Positions 28,052 through 36,125 of a stretch of DNA of 64,000 bases are shown piece after piece; position 1 is the stretch's first letter, and each line of letters opens with the position of its first letter. The position numbers and the translations under genes were made by a program. The stretch covers positions 38,492 to 102,491 of the forward strand of contig CANHQJ010000014.1 of NCBI GenBank assembly GCA_947462875.1, read 5' to 3'. Source of the DNA: Verrucomicrobiia bacterium (lineage in GTDB: Bacteria > Verrucomicrobiota > Verrucomicrobiia > Verrucomicrobiales > Akkermansiaceae). Below the pieces are notes generated by a model. It made no database searches. It was not told where the DNA came from and saw only the letters and a program-made list of their open reading frames with translations.

Positions 28052-30399
28052 TCTTCCTTCTCCTTTGTTTTGTCGCCTTCCCCTTCCAGACCGGCCAATT
28101 TTTTACGCGCCTCGGCGACGTGCTTGCTGGCCGGATAATCGAAGATCAGTTGCTGCAGCTTCGCCTTGGCCGTGGCGGTATCGCCCATGCGGAAACCGAC
28201 GTTGGCCCAAAGCAGGAGCATTTCATCGAGAAACGCCGCATCGGGATAATCCGCGAACACGCTCTCTAACAGATCCGCGGCCTGGGCGAAACTTTCGGTC
28301 TCGACGTAGTGCCGCACCACGCGCCCGAGAGCCTCGGCGGCGAAGGAGCTTTCCGGGTAATTCTGATAGGTTTTCTGATAGGCGGCGATCGCCGGGCTCA
28401 TGCGGTTCTGCAGCGCGGTGGCCTTGTTGAGGCCGGCCTTGCCCCACTTGCTGTTGTGCTCATCGGCGGCGGCGGCAAGGGCTTCCGCCTCACGGGCCAG
28501 CACCTCGCCGATGCGGAACTGCGCCTCGGCGGCGGAGATGGGATTTTCCAATTGCAGGACGCGACCATAGACATCGACGGCCTGTTTGAACTCACCGCGA
28601 TCGGCGAGGCTGCGGCCGAGTGTCATCAACGCCTGATCCGCGAGCACGGATTCCGGATAGAGGCGATTGAACGCGAGGCAGGTGGCGGTCGCGGCGGCGA
28701 AGTCATTTTTCAGCAACTCGCTCTCCCACTTCAGCTTGAATGCCTGCTCGACGAGATCGCCGGGGAGTTTCTGGCGATTCATGATGATGGGATCGACTTT
28801 GTCCAGCGCCTCACCCGCCCGTTGCCCGGCGCGTTGATCGAGACCCATGTCCTTGTAAATGGCACCGAGCCCGACGAGAGCCTCGGCCTCGACCGAGCCC
28901 TTGCGCGCCTTGAGCAATTCCTCGAACACCACGTATTGATCCGCCGTGACGCCGGAGTTCACCGATCCGGAAACCTTGATGCGTGTCTCGCTGGTGCGCT
29001 CTTCATCGCCGTAGAGATGGACTTGATCGGTGTAGGAAACGGAAAGCTCATCGAGCTCGGCGGTATGGAGAATCTGGTCGGCCTTGTCGATGGTATCGCC
29101 CTCGCTGAAGGGAGCGAGCTGGATTTTCCCGAGAAACATACCGGTGCGGATCGCGGCTCCCTCGCCGCTTTCCGTCAGAGTGATGGTCACACTGTCGCGC
29201 TCGGTCCATGCGTCCTTTTCGTCGTCCTGCAGGGCGAAGATATCAAGCATTTCCTCGGCTTCGGCAGCGGCGGATGCCTCCACTTTGTAGAGGGACTTGA
29301 TCGTGAGCGTCACCGTCTGCGCTTGCGGGGAGGTATCGAGATCGGCATCGCGGAGGATGACCACCTGCGGCTGGCCGGGATAGGCGATGTAGGCGGGAGT
29401 GGAATTGTCGCCGAGGAAAAACCCGACGGTGCCGGTGCTGACGGCGCGTACTTTGCCGGTGCGCGGCACGCCTTTTTGTCCATCGAGCGTGCTGTCATCG
29501 AGGTACGTGACCTCCAGTGTGTCGCCGCCTACCATTTGCAGCACGCCATCGTTCGGTTTCGGATCACCGAGCGCGCTGGGGGCGGAGGCGAGCATTTCAT
29601 CCGGCTTCCCGGGGACGGGCGCACCGGTGATGACTTCCGTATCGCCACTGCTGACCTTGACCTGCGCTTTCACGTCCTGGCCGAGCTTGCGCATCACGGG
29701 GATGTCGGCATCGGCGATCTTGGCATAGAAGCGCTGGCCGATTTCGATGCGCCCGAGCTCCTCACCCTTGGCGTCCTCCACCTCGGTGCCGACCAGCGAA
29801 AGCGAGTCGATCGCCTTGTTCCAGTTGCCCATTTGGTAGTGACTCATGCCAATGTAAAAATACGCCTGGTTCGCCCACTTGGTTTTTCCGGCCACTTCCG
29901 TGAGGCGGCGGAACAGCGGGAAACCGGCGGCATATTGGCCGGCTTGGTACTGGGCGAAGCCAGCCTGAAACAGGGCCTCATGATACAGTTCCTCCAATGC
30001 TGTCTCTTGCTTTTCGCCGGGCACGGGTGCGAGCACGCGCGTGAGCAGCATGAAATGGCTGAGCGCCTCCGCGGTGGCACGCTGTTCGAGGTAGTGCTTG
30101 CCCATCGCCATGTGAGCCTGGTGCGAGAGAATGGAGCCCTGGTTATCGCGCACGACGGTATTGAGCATGGCGAGACCGCGTTCATGCTGTTTGTAGTCCA
30201 TCAGCTCCATCGCCTTGTCAAAAAGCAGCTTGGCCTGCGGATCGACATCGGCGGCCACGCGCGGACGCGGCGCGGCTTCGGCTTCGGCTTTTTCCTGTGC
30301 CGGACTGAGGGCGGAAAGCACGGGCAGCAGAGCGGCGGCGAGCGCGATAGGCCGGGTGAGTGAAGGATAACGGGCGGTGAGGGAGAATCGGTGATTCAT
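28048..30399 (-). CDS. Exported TPR protein with beta module (783 aa)
   Basis: This is a smaller relative of the two giant proteins. The start chosen is the ATG at 30397-30399, which begins a signal peptide (MNHRFSLTARYPSLTRP, then a hydrophobic stretch). ATGs at 30445-30447 and 30484-30486 would add 16 or 29 residues without a signal-like start. TPR repeats fill about 40-220, and a beta-rich region with a RTGMFLG motif lies at about 225-490. BamD/CpoB-type TPRs (YPESVLADQALMTLG, YPDAAFLDEMLL) fill about 490-783. The stop overlaps the next start (ATGA). The shared TPR-beta-TPR order suggests that all three proteins act in one complex. Confidence 0.87.
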   Translation of the reverse strand: MNHRFSLTARYPSLTRPIALAAALLPVLSALSPAQEKAEAEAAPRPRVAADVDPQAKLLFDKAMELMDYKQHERGLAMLNTVVRDNQGSILSHQAHMAMGKHYLEQRATAEALSHFMLLTRVLAPVPGEKQETALEELYHEALFQAGFAQYQAGQYAAGFPLFRRLTEVAGKTKWANQAYFYIGMSHYQMGNWNKAIDSLSLVGTEVEDAKGEELGRIEIGQRFYAKIADADIPVMRKLGQDVKAQVKVSSGDTEVITGAPVPGKPDEMLASAPSALGDPKPNDGVLQMVGGDTLEVTYLDDSTLDGQKGVPRTGKVRAVSTGTVGFFLGDNSTPAYIAYPGQPQVVILRDADLDTSPQAQTVTLTIKSLYKVEASAAAEAEEMLDIFALQDDEKDAWTERDSVTITLTESGEGAAIRTGMFLGKIQLAPFSEGDTIDKADQILHTAELDELSVSYTDQVHLYGDEERTSETRIKVSGSVNSGVTADQYVVFEELLKARKGSVEAEALVGLGAIYKDMGLDQRAGQRAGEALDKVDPIIMNRQKLPGDLVEQAFKLKWESELLKNDFAAATATCLAFNRLYPESVLADQALMTLGRSLADRGEFKQAVDVYGRVLQLENPISAAEAQFRIGEVLAREAEALAAAADEHNSKWGKAGLNKATALQNRMSPAIAAYQKTYQNYPESSFAAEALGRVVRHYVETESFAQAADLLESVFADYPDAAFLDEMLLLWANVGFRMGDTATAKAKLQQLIFDYPASKHVAEARKKLAGLEGEGDKTKEKEE

Positions 30400-30543
30400 G
30401 GCGGGAGATGGGACGTTTGCGGAGACGATGGCGGAAATTTCATTCATAGGACCGTGCGGTGGAACTATTCTGGTCTTACCTAACATGAGGAATACGTTCG
30501 ATCATTACTTTCTGGTCTGCGGTACTCTTTCGTAAGAATCGAG

Positions 30544-32349
30544 TCATTTTTCGGCTTCGGCCTCGCCGCCCGTGAGCGCCACGCCGTAACTTTCCAGCCG
30601 GTTGTGCGCCTCGCTGGATTCACCGCTTTTCGGATAACGCTTCATCACCGAGCGCAACTGCGTCACCTCGCGGCCTTTGTCGCCGGACGCGCGATAGATA
30701 TCCGCGACGCGGAAAGCGGCCTTCGAGGCCGTGGCCCCGCCTACCGATTCCAGCTCGGTGACGGTTTTGACCGCCTGATCGTACTGTTTCAGGGCGACAA
30801 GGGAATTCGTGATTTCCCACGTGGAATCCGGCTGGCGATTGGCGGTGCGGAACGCGGCGATCGCCTCCTCATGACGCCCCAGTCCTTGCAGCAGAGTCGC
30901 CTTGGTCCAGATGAGTCCCTCGGCATACTTCGGGGATTTCATCAGCTCGGGAATCTCCGCCAAGGCTTTTTCCATGAAGGGCGGATTGCGGTGACTGCGG
31001 CTGAGGAAATAGTCGAAGCGCGCTTTGGTGGCAAAGAGCGGATCCTTGATGCGGGCGAGGTAGGAAAGGATTTGCGCCTCCTCCTGGTAGGGCGCGGCGA
31101 GCGAGGCGTAACGGCTGATTTCCTCATCGCTGAGCTCCCCGACCTTGAGCGAGCGCATCACCGCCTGTGATTCCTCGTGCATTTCCAGCGGTCTCTGGAG
31201 CTTGGCAATGAGATCCATCAATGCGCCCGGCTTCATCCCGGCAAGGAGATCTCTCACGTGTTTTTCGAAGAACTGCGAGCGCAGTTTCGGCTCAGCCTTG
31301 TAATAACCGCACCACTGGAGGACGCGCTCGATGGTGGCAGGCTTGGAGCCGTATTGTTTTTCCATGCGCCCCAGCCACGCGTTCGTATCCTTTTCGTGCA
31401 CCAACTGGGCATCACACCAGCGGCGGCGCAATTCATCGTTCTGGGGGAAACGGTCGCCCATTTTCGCACTCCAGTAGGCACAGGCTTTTTCGCGAGTGGG
31501 TGCGTCACCTTTCAGGTTCAAGGCGGCATCGAGCACGACCGACCAGTAGCGGTCGTCTTCCTCTGGCTGGGAGGTATTGCGACCGGCACCATCGAAGCCA
31601 CTGGCGGCCATGTAAAACTCCTTGAGCTTCTCGTGATCCGGATTGCGGCCGACGTAGTGGGCGATCACAGCCAGACGCGCGGCGGCGGCGGCGTTGGGGT
31701 TTGTCTTGAGAAACGCCACGGCCGTGCGCCACTGGTATTCGGCGGCTTCGTTGAATTTGCCGAGCTTTTCCATGGCACCGCCGAGATAGGTGAGCGCGGT
31801 GCCGGAGTTCGGCTGCGTGACGTAGCCATCGTCCTTGACCATGCGCGCCCAGACGGCCGTTTTTTTCTCCTCATCTCCATTTTGCCCGTGGCACTCGCCG
31901 ATGTAATACAATGCCGCCGCGGCGTAGCGGACGTCATCGGGGAAATAATCCACCACTTCCTGATACGCCTTGATCGCGGCGATTCGCTTGTCGGACTTAT
32001 GCAGGCAGCGCCCCATGCGCAGCAGCACGTATGGCATCGCCTTGCTTTTGGCGAACTCGAAGGAATAGGCCTTGTAGGCGGCGAAGGCTCCGTTGAAATC
32101 GGCGGCCTTGAATTTTTTATCCGCATCCTCGAGCGTCACGCCCTCGAAGGTATCGAGCTTGGAAAAGGCCTCGCTCGGAAACGTCACTTCCTGGCCGGCG
32201 ACATCCTGCGCGCTTGCGCTGACGTGGGAGAAAATCATCGCACAGGCCAGCAACAGAACAGCGCGAGCACCAAAGAATCGGGATAACGCTTGTTGCCAAA
32301 ACCTTGCGTATGGGAGCAGAGTGCGGACAGAGGGTAGGAAGAATTTCAT
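30544..32349 (-). CDS. Exported TPR protein (601 aa)
   Basis: This is the promoter-proximal gene of the operon. A long N-terminal region ends in a hydrophobic stretch and ASAQD at about 46-48, consistent with a signal peptide. The rest is helical TPR-like sequence, with FPDDVRYAAAALYYIGECHG near the start and YPKSGESSEAHNRLESYG near the end, both CpoB/BamD-like. No beta module like those of the next three genes was seen. The gap to the next gene is 144 nt, larger than other gaps in the operon, so a second promoter there is possible. It may help assemble the larger TPR proteins. Confidence 0.87.
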   Translation of the reverse strand: MKFFLPSVRTLLPYARFWQQALSRFFGARAVLLLACAMIFSHVSASAQDVAGQEVTFPSEAFSKLDTFEGVTLEDADKKFKAADFNGAFAAYKAYSFEFAKSKAMPYVLLRMGRCLHKSDKRIAAIKAYQEVVDYFPDDVRYAAAALYYIGECHGQNGDEEKKTAVWARMVKDDGYVTQPNSGTALTYLGGAMEKLGKFNEAAEYQWRTAVAFLKTNPNAAAAARLAVIAHYVGRNPDHEKLKEFYMAASGFDGAGRNTSQPEEDDRYWSVVLDAALNLKGDAPTREKACAYWSAKMGDRFPQNDELRRRWCDAQLVHEKDTNAWLGRMEKQYGSKPATIERVLQWCGYYKAEPKLRSQFFEKHVRDLLAGMKPGALMDLIAKLQRPLEMHEESQAVMRSLKVGELSDEEISRYASLAAPYQEEAQILSYLARIKDPLFATKARFDYFLSRSHRNPPFMEKALAEIPELMKSPKYAEGLIWTKATLLQGLGRHEEAIAAFRTANRQPDSTWEITNSLVALKQYDQAVKTVTELESVGGATASKAAFRVADIYRASGDKGREVTQLRSVMKRYPKSGESSEAHNRLESYGVALTGGEAEAEK

Positions 32350-32472
32350 GAAGGTATCGTGGAGTCGGGGCCGATGCCCGGAGAATCGGCGGCAAAGATA
32401 CGTTCCCTATGCGCCGATTTGATCAAAAAAATGCGGAAAGAACCCCGCCCCACGGAGAGCCGCCCGCATCGG

Positions 32473-32904
32473 CTAGGCTTTGTCAATCGACAGCCCCTCC
32501 CACGCCGCCGCCGGATGGGACGCTTGCGCGGTGAGGGAAATGCCGCCGCGCGGCGAAAAGTCCCCGCGCACCACCAGCTGCTTCGGATCCAGGGCCGCGA
32601 CCAGGTCGGCCAGCATGCGATTGACGATCTCCTCATTGAAGGCCTTCGTATTGCGGAACGAGGTCAGATAGAACTTCAGCGACTTCGTTTCCACGCAGAC
32701 CTTGTCCGGAATGTAGCGGATCTGGATGCGCGCGGTATCGGGCTGCCCCGTCACCGGGCACAACGAGGAAAACTCCGGAAAATCCAGATGCACCCAGTAC
32801 GCATGCTGCGGGCTGCGATTGGGAAATGTCTCCAGCTTCGCCTGATCCGGCGACTGCGGCCAGCTCGTCTGGGAATTGCCCAACAATGTCAGAGAATCGC
32901 TCAT
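32473..32904 (-). CDS. queF: NADPH-dependent preQ0 reductase QueF
   Basis: This 143-aa type I QueF reduces 7-cyano-7-deazaguanine (preQ0) to preQ1 in queuosine synthesis. The catalytic Cys is at 49 in FSSLCPVTGQPD, with Asp56. The family block ESKSLKLYL appears as ETKSLKFYL at 72-80. The ATG at 32902-32904 was chosen because MSDSLTLLGNSQT matches known N-termini; the open frame further upstream looks spurious. At the position where the family usually has FHED, this protein reads FNEE (residues 89-92). The usual His is Asn90 while the Glu is kept (Glu91). No other queuosine gene is visible nearby. Confidence 0.93.
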   Translation of the reverse strand: MSDSLTLLGNSQTSWPQSPDQAKLETFPNRSPQHAYWVHLDFPEFSSLCPVTGQPDTARIQIRYIPDKVCVETKSLKFYLTSFRNTKAFNEEIVNRMLADLVAALDPKQLVVRGDFSPRGGISLTAQASHPAAAWEGLSIDKA

Positions 32905-33117
32905 GGCGCTATCGAACCACGAGGACAGCCGCGATTCAATGCCAAAAACCATCGCCCGGGAGGATATCCTCATTCATCGGAGTTTTCTTCCCATGGTGTG
33001 CACGGCGGCGCCACTCGTTGTCACACGATGAAGTGTAGCCCAATCCCGCGAACCGGTTCAGATCATTGAGAGCGTGATGACCGATGCTTGTAAAGGGCTG
33101 ACCGTATGGCATCGCCC

Positions 33118-33714
33118 CTACCGCTGGCGGAACCAACCGGTGATGCTCATGCGGGTTTTGTGGGCGGGGAGCACCTCGTGCCAGAAATCCGCGGCGAGAA
33201 AACAGACGAGCGTGCCCATGCGTGGTTCGATCAATACAAACGCACCGTCGCGGCCCGCGGCAGTGGTCCAGAGTTTCAATTCGCCGCCGTCGCCGGGCTG
33301 CCAGTTTTCATTCAGATAGAGAATGATGGTGACGACGCGGTCGCTTGTGCCGGCGTGGCAATCGAGATGGGCCTTGTAGAAAGCCCCTTGCGGATAGACG
33401 GCGAAGTGGCCTTCGTAGTCGAACAGGCCGAGGAAACATCGCCGGTTGATCGCCAGGCGCAGAGTCTCTAACATGCGGAGAAAGATTTGCTGCTCGGCGG
33501 ATTGTGTATCGGGCGGCAGCCACATCACTTCATCGCTGCGGATCTCGTTGCGGACTTCCAGGGATTCGCCGCGGCCCACGCCCGCCCGCCGGAAATGGCC
33601 GCTTTGCCAGGAGATTTCGCATTCGTTTTTCAATCGAAGGGAATCCGCGGCATTCATGCAGTCGGGCGTCATCGACCAGCCGTGCCGGTTCATGTCATGC
33701 AAAAGATCTTCCAC
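33118..33714 (-). CDS. 2-oxoglutarate/Fe(II)-dependent oxygenase
   Basis: This 198-aa protein has the P4H-type double-stranded beta-helix signature. HLD (inside FYKAHLDCH) supplies the first His and Asp, a later WHEVLPA supplies the second His, and KTRMSITGWFR carries the Arg that binds 2-oxoglutarate. Relatives hydroxylate proline or other residues in proteins or small molecules; the target is unknown. The start is a GTG at 33712-33714 preceded by AAGG five bases upstream, giving MEDLLHDMNRHGW, in line with similar oxygenases. An ATG at 33691-33693 is the alternative. The gene is divergent from the esterase-SMP-30 gene. Confidence 0.88.
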   Translation of the reverse strand: MEDLLHDMNRHGWSMTPDCMNAADSLRLKNECEISWQSGHFRRAGVGRGESLEVRNEIRSDEVMWLPPDTQSAEQQIFLRMLETLRLAINRRCFLGLFDYEGHFAVYPQGAFYKAHLDCHAGTSDRVVTIILYLNENWQPGDGGELKLWTTAAGRDGAFVLIEPRMGTLVCFLAADFWHEVLPAHKTRMSITGWFRQR

Positions 33715-33823
33715 TTGCCTTAGGAACACGATTCCCGCAACGGATGCGAGATAAATCGGACCGATCTTTTTTTTGATTCCGATTCGCTTGTAAGAGGGCG
33801 CTGGTTTGCGGAGTAGTGAGCGT

Positions 33824-35572
33824 ATGTTCCGAAAAACCCTGTTTCTCGCGCTATGCCTGTCCTCCGGCCTCATCGCTGCGGAAGGCCCGTATCCGGTGGA
33901 CCCCGCTTCACGTCGGCAGGAGAAGGTGCCGGTGGGGAAAGTGAGCAAGTTCTCGTTCCGCGACAGCAAGATCTATCCGGGCACGGTGCGCGACTACTCG
34001 GTCTATGTGCCGGCGCAGTATGACGGCTCGCAGCCCGCCGCGTTGATGGTGTTTCAGGATGGCGAGAGCTACCTCAATCCGAATGGCGCGAGCAAGGCGA
34101 CCATCGTTTTCGACAATCTCATTCACAGCAAGGAAATGCCCGTCACCATCGGCGTGTTCATCAATCCCGGCGTGGTGCCTGCGGCGGGAAACAACGCGCA
34201 GCCGCGCTTCAACCGCAGTTTCGAATACGATGATTTTTCCGACAAGTATGCGCGTTTCCTCATCGAGGAACTGCTGCCGGAAGTGCAAAAGCAGTATAAG
34301 ATTTCCGCGCGGCCGGATGACCGCGGCATCTGCGGGGCATCCTCGGGCGCGATCGCGGCGTTCACGGCGGCATGGCACCGGCCGGATGCGTTCCGGCGGG
34401 TGTATTCGATGATCGGCACCTACGTCGGTCTGCGCGGAGGGGACGAAATTTCCACACTCATTCGCAAAACCGAGTCGAAGCCGTTGCGGATTTTTCTGCA
34501 GGATGGCAGCAATGACAACAACATCTATTGTGGCGATTGGTGGATGGCGAATCAGATGATGGAGCGCTCGCTGACCTTTGCCGGCTATGAGGTGAATCAC
34601 GTTTGGGGCGAGGGCGCGCACTCGCATCAGCACGGCGGCGCGATTTTTCCGGATGCCATGCGTTGGCTGTGGAAAGATGCCGCCACGCCGGTGCAAACGC
34701 ACTACGATCGCTGCAAAGGCAAGGCGAAGGACTGGCTGATCGCCGGGGAAGACTGGCAACTGGTCAGCCAGGGCCACGTGTTTACCGAGGGCCCGGTCTG
34801 CGGGCCGGAGGGTGACGTGTATTTCACCGATATCCCGCGCAGCCAGATCATCCGCATCGGCGCCGATGGCAAGGTCGCGGTGTTTTTGCAAGAGACGCAA
34901 AAGACGAACGGACTGAGTTTCGGACCCGATGGACGGCTCTACGGATGTCGTGCGGGGAGCAAGGAAATCGTCTCGTGGGATCTCAAGAGCAAGGCCGAGC
35001 AAGTGCATGCGCGCGGCATCGAGGCGAATGATTTGACGGTGGCGCATGATGGCACCATCTACGCCACCGAGCCTTCGAAAAAGGCGGTCTGGGTCATCGC
35101 GCCGGGACAGGAGAAACGCCTCGCGTCCGATGCGTTTCACGGCGTGAATGGCATCATCCTCACGCCCGATCAGACGCGTGTGGAAGTCGCCGATCCGAGC
35201 GGACGATTTGTTTACTCGTGCCAACGGGCCAAGGACGGCATGCTGCAACATATTCAGCCCTACCATCACCTGCATCTCCCGCCCGCCGATCTGGAAATCC
35301 GCAGCGCTGCGGATGGCATGAAGGTGACGCGCGATGGCCAGTTGCTGGTGGCCACGGCGATGGGGATCCAGATTTGCGATCAACCGGGTCGAGTGAACCT
35401 GATCCTGCCGCCTCCCTTGGGCGCGCGCCATCCTTCGAATGTCTGTTTCGCCGGGGAGGGGCTGAAAGATTTGATCATCACTTGTGGCGACAAGGTCTAT
35501 CGGCGCAAGACGAACATGACGGGTGCGCTGTCCTGGCAGCCACCGGTCAACCCGCCGAAACCCGGCTTGTGA
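33824..35572 (+). CDS. Exported esterase fused to SMP-30/gluconolactonase-like domain
   Basis: This 582-aa fusion starts at ATG 33824 with a signal peptide (MFRKTLFLALCLSSGLIAAEG). Residues about 20-300 form an esterase of the enterochelin-esterase/putative-esterase alpha/beta-hydrolase type, with nucleophile block GICGASSGAIAAF and a late GAHSHQHGG His block. Residues about 310-580 form a six-bladed SMP-30/gluconolactonase-like propeller with repeated GPDG and GVNGIILTPD turns. A TTG six codons upstream is less likely. The enzyme probably acts on exported sugar esters or lactones. The fusion is common in Verrucomicrobia and Planctomycetes, but its substrate is not known. Confidence 0.9.
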   Translation: MFRKTLFLALCLSSGLIAAEGPYPVDPASRRQEKVPVGKVSKFSFRDSKIYPGTVRDYSVYVPAQYDGSQPAALMVFQDGESYLNPNGASKATIVFDNLIHSKEMPVTIGVFINPGVVPAAGNNAQPRFNRSFEYDDFSDKYARFLIEELLPEVQKQYKISARPDDRGICGASSGAIAAFTAAWHRPDAFRRVYSMIGTYVGLRGGDEISTLIRKTESKPLRIFLQDGSNDNNIYCGDWWMANQMMERSLTFAGYEVNHVWGEGAHSHQHGGAIFPDAMRWLWKDAATPVQTHYDRCKGKAKDWLIAGEDWQLVSQGHVFTEGPVCGPEGDVYFTDIPRSQIIRIGADGKVAVFLQETQKTNGLSFGPDGRLYGCRAGSKEIVSWDLKSKAEQVHARGIEANDLTVAHDGTIYATEPSKKAVWVIAPGQEKRLASDAFHGVNGIILTPDQTRVEVADPSGRFVYSCQRAKDGMLQHIQPYHHLHLPPADLEIRSAADGMKVTRDGQLLVATAMGIQICDQPGRVNLILPPPLGARHPSNVCFAGEGLKDLIITCGDKVYRRKTNMTGALSWQPPVNPPKPGL

Positions 35573-35627
35573 AGGCTAACGAGGATCACGGTTGTCAGTG
35601 GCGGTGATTTGCGCTTAGTCTGAGCGC

Positions 35628-36125
35628 ATGCACATTCATTTTCTCACGACAGGCGGAACCATCGACAAGCTGTATTTTGATGCCAAAAGCGAATACCAGA
35701 TCGGCTCGCCGCAAGTCATGAGCCTGTTGCAGGAGCTGGAGCTGGCGTTTCAGTATACCATCGAGCCGATGATGGCAAAGGACAGCCTCGACCTCACCGA
35801 TGACGACCGCGCGCTGATCCGCGAGCGGGTGATGGCAGCTCCGGCGGACCACGTCATCATCACGCACGGCACCGATACCATGGTCGAGACCGCGCGACTG
35901 CTTTCCGGCATTCCCGGAAAAACCATCGTGCTCACCGGCGCGATGCAGCCCGCCCGCTTTCACCGCTCGGATGCCGTATTCAATGTCGGCACCTCAGTCG
36001 GTGCGGTGAGCTGCCTGCCGCCGGGAGTCTACATTTGCATGAACGGGAAAATTTTCGATCCGCGGAAAGTGCGCAAAAACCGCGATCTGGGGCGCTTTGA
36101 GGAGATCAACGATACCACCACATGA
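35628..36125 (+). CDS. Single-domain L-asparaginase-like protein
   Basis: This 165-aa protein corresponds only to the N-terminal domain of type I/II asparaginases, which usually have about 330 residues. The first motif TGGTIDK is at 8-14 (Thr11) and the second, HGTDTMVET, is at 80-88 (Thr82 and Asp83). It ends with GAVSCLPPGVYICMNG and a basic tail, and no C-terminal domain follows. It overlaps the start of the next gene by 4 nt (ATGA), so the two are likely coupled. It may be a short asparaginase acting as a dimer, or may have another amidase role. It looks complete rather than truncated by damage. Confidence 0.85.
   Translation: MHIHFLTTGGTIDKLYFDAKSEYQIGSPQVMSLLQELELAFQYTIEPMMAKDSLDLTDDDRALIRERVMAAPADHVIITHGTDTMVETARLLSGIPGKTIVLTGAMQPARFHRSDAVFNVGTSVGAVSCLPPGVYICMNGKIFDPRKVRKNRDLGRFEEINDTTT

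Noticed and set aside
28309..30363. 684-codon plus-strand open frame
   Set aside because: It is opposite the 783-aa TPR protein and lacks a recognisable start or motif.
33908..35431. 507-codon minus-strand open frame
   Set aside because: It is antisense to the esterase-SMP-30 gene, which has a signal peptide and catalytic motifs.
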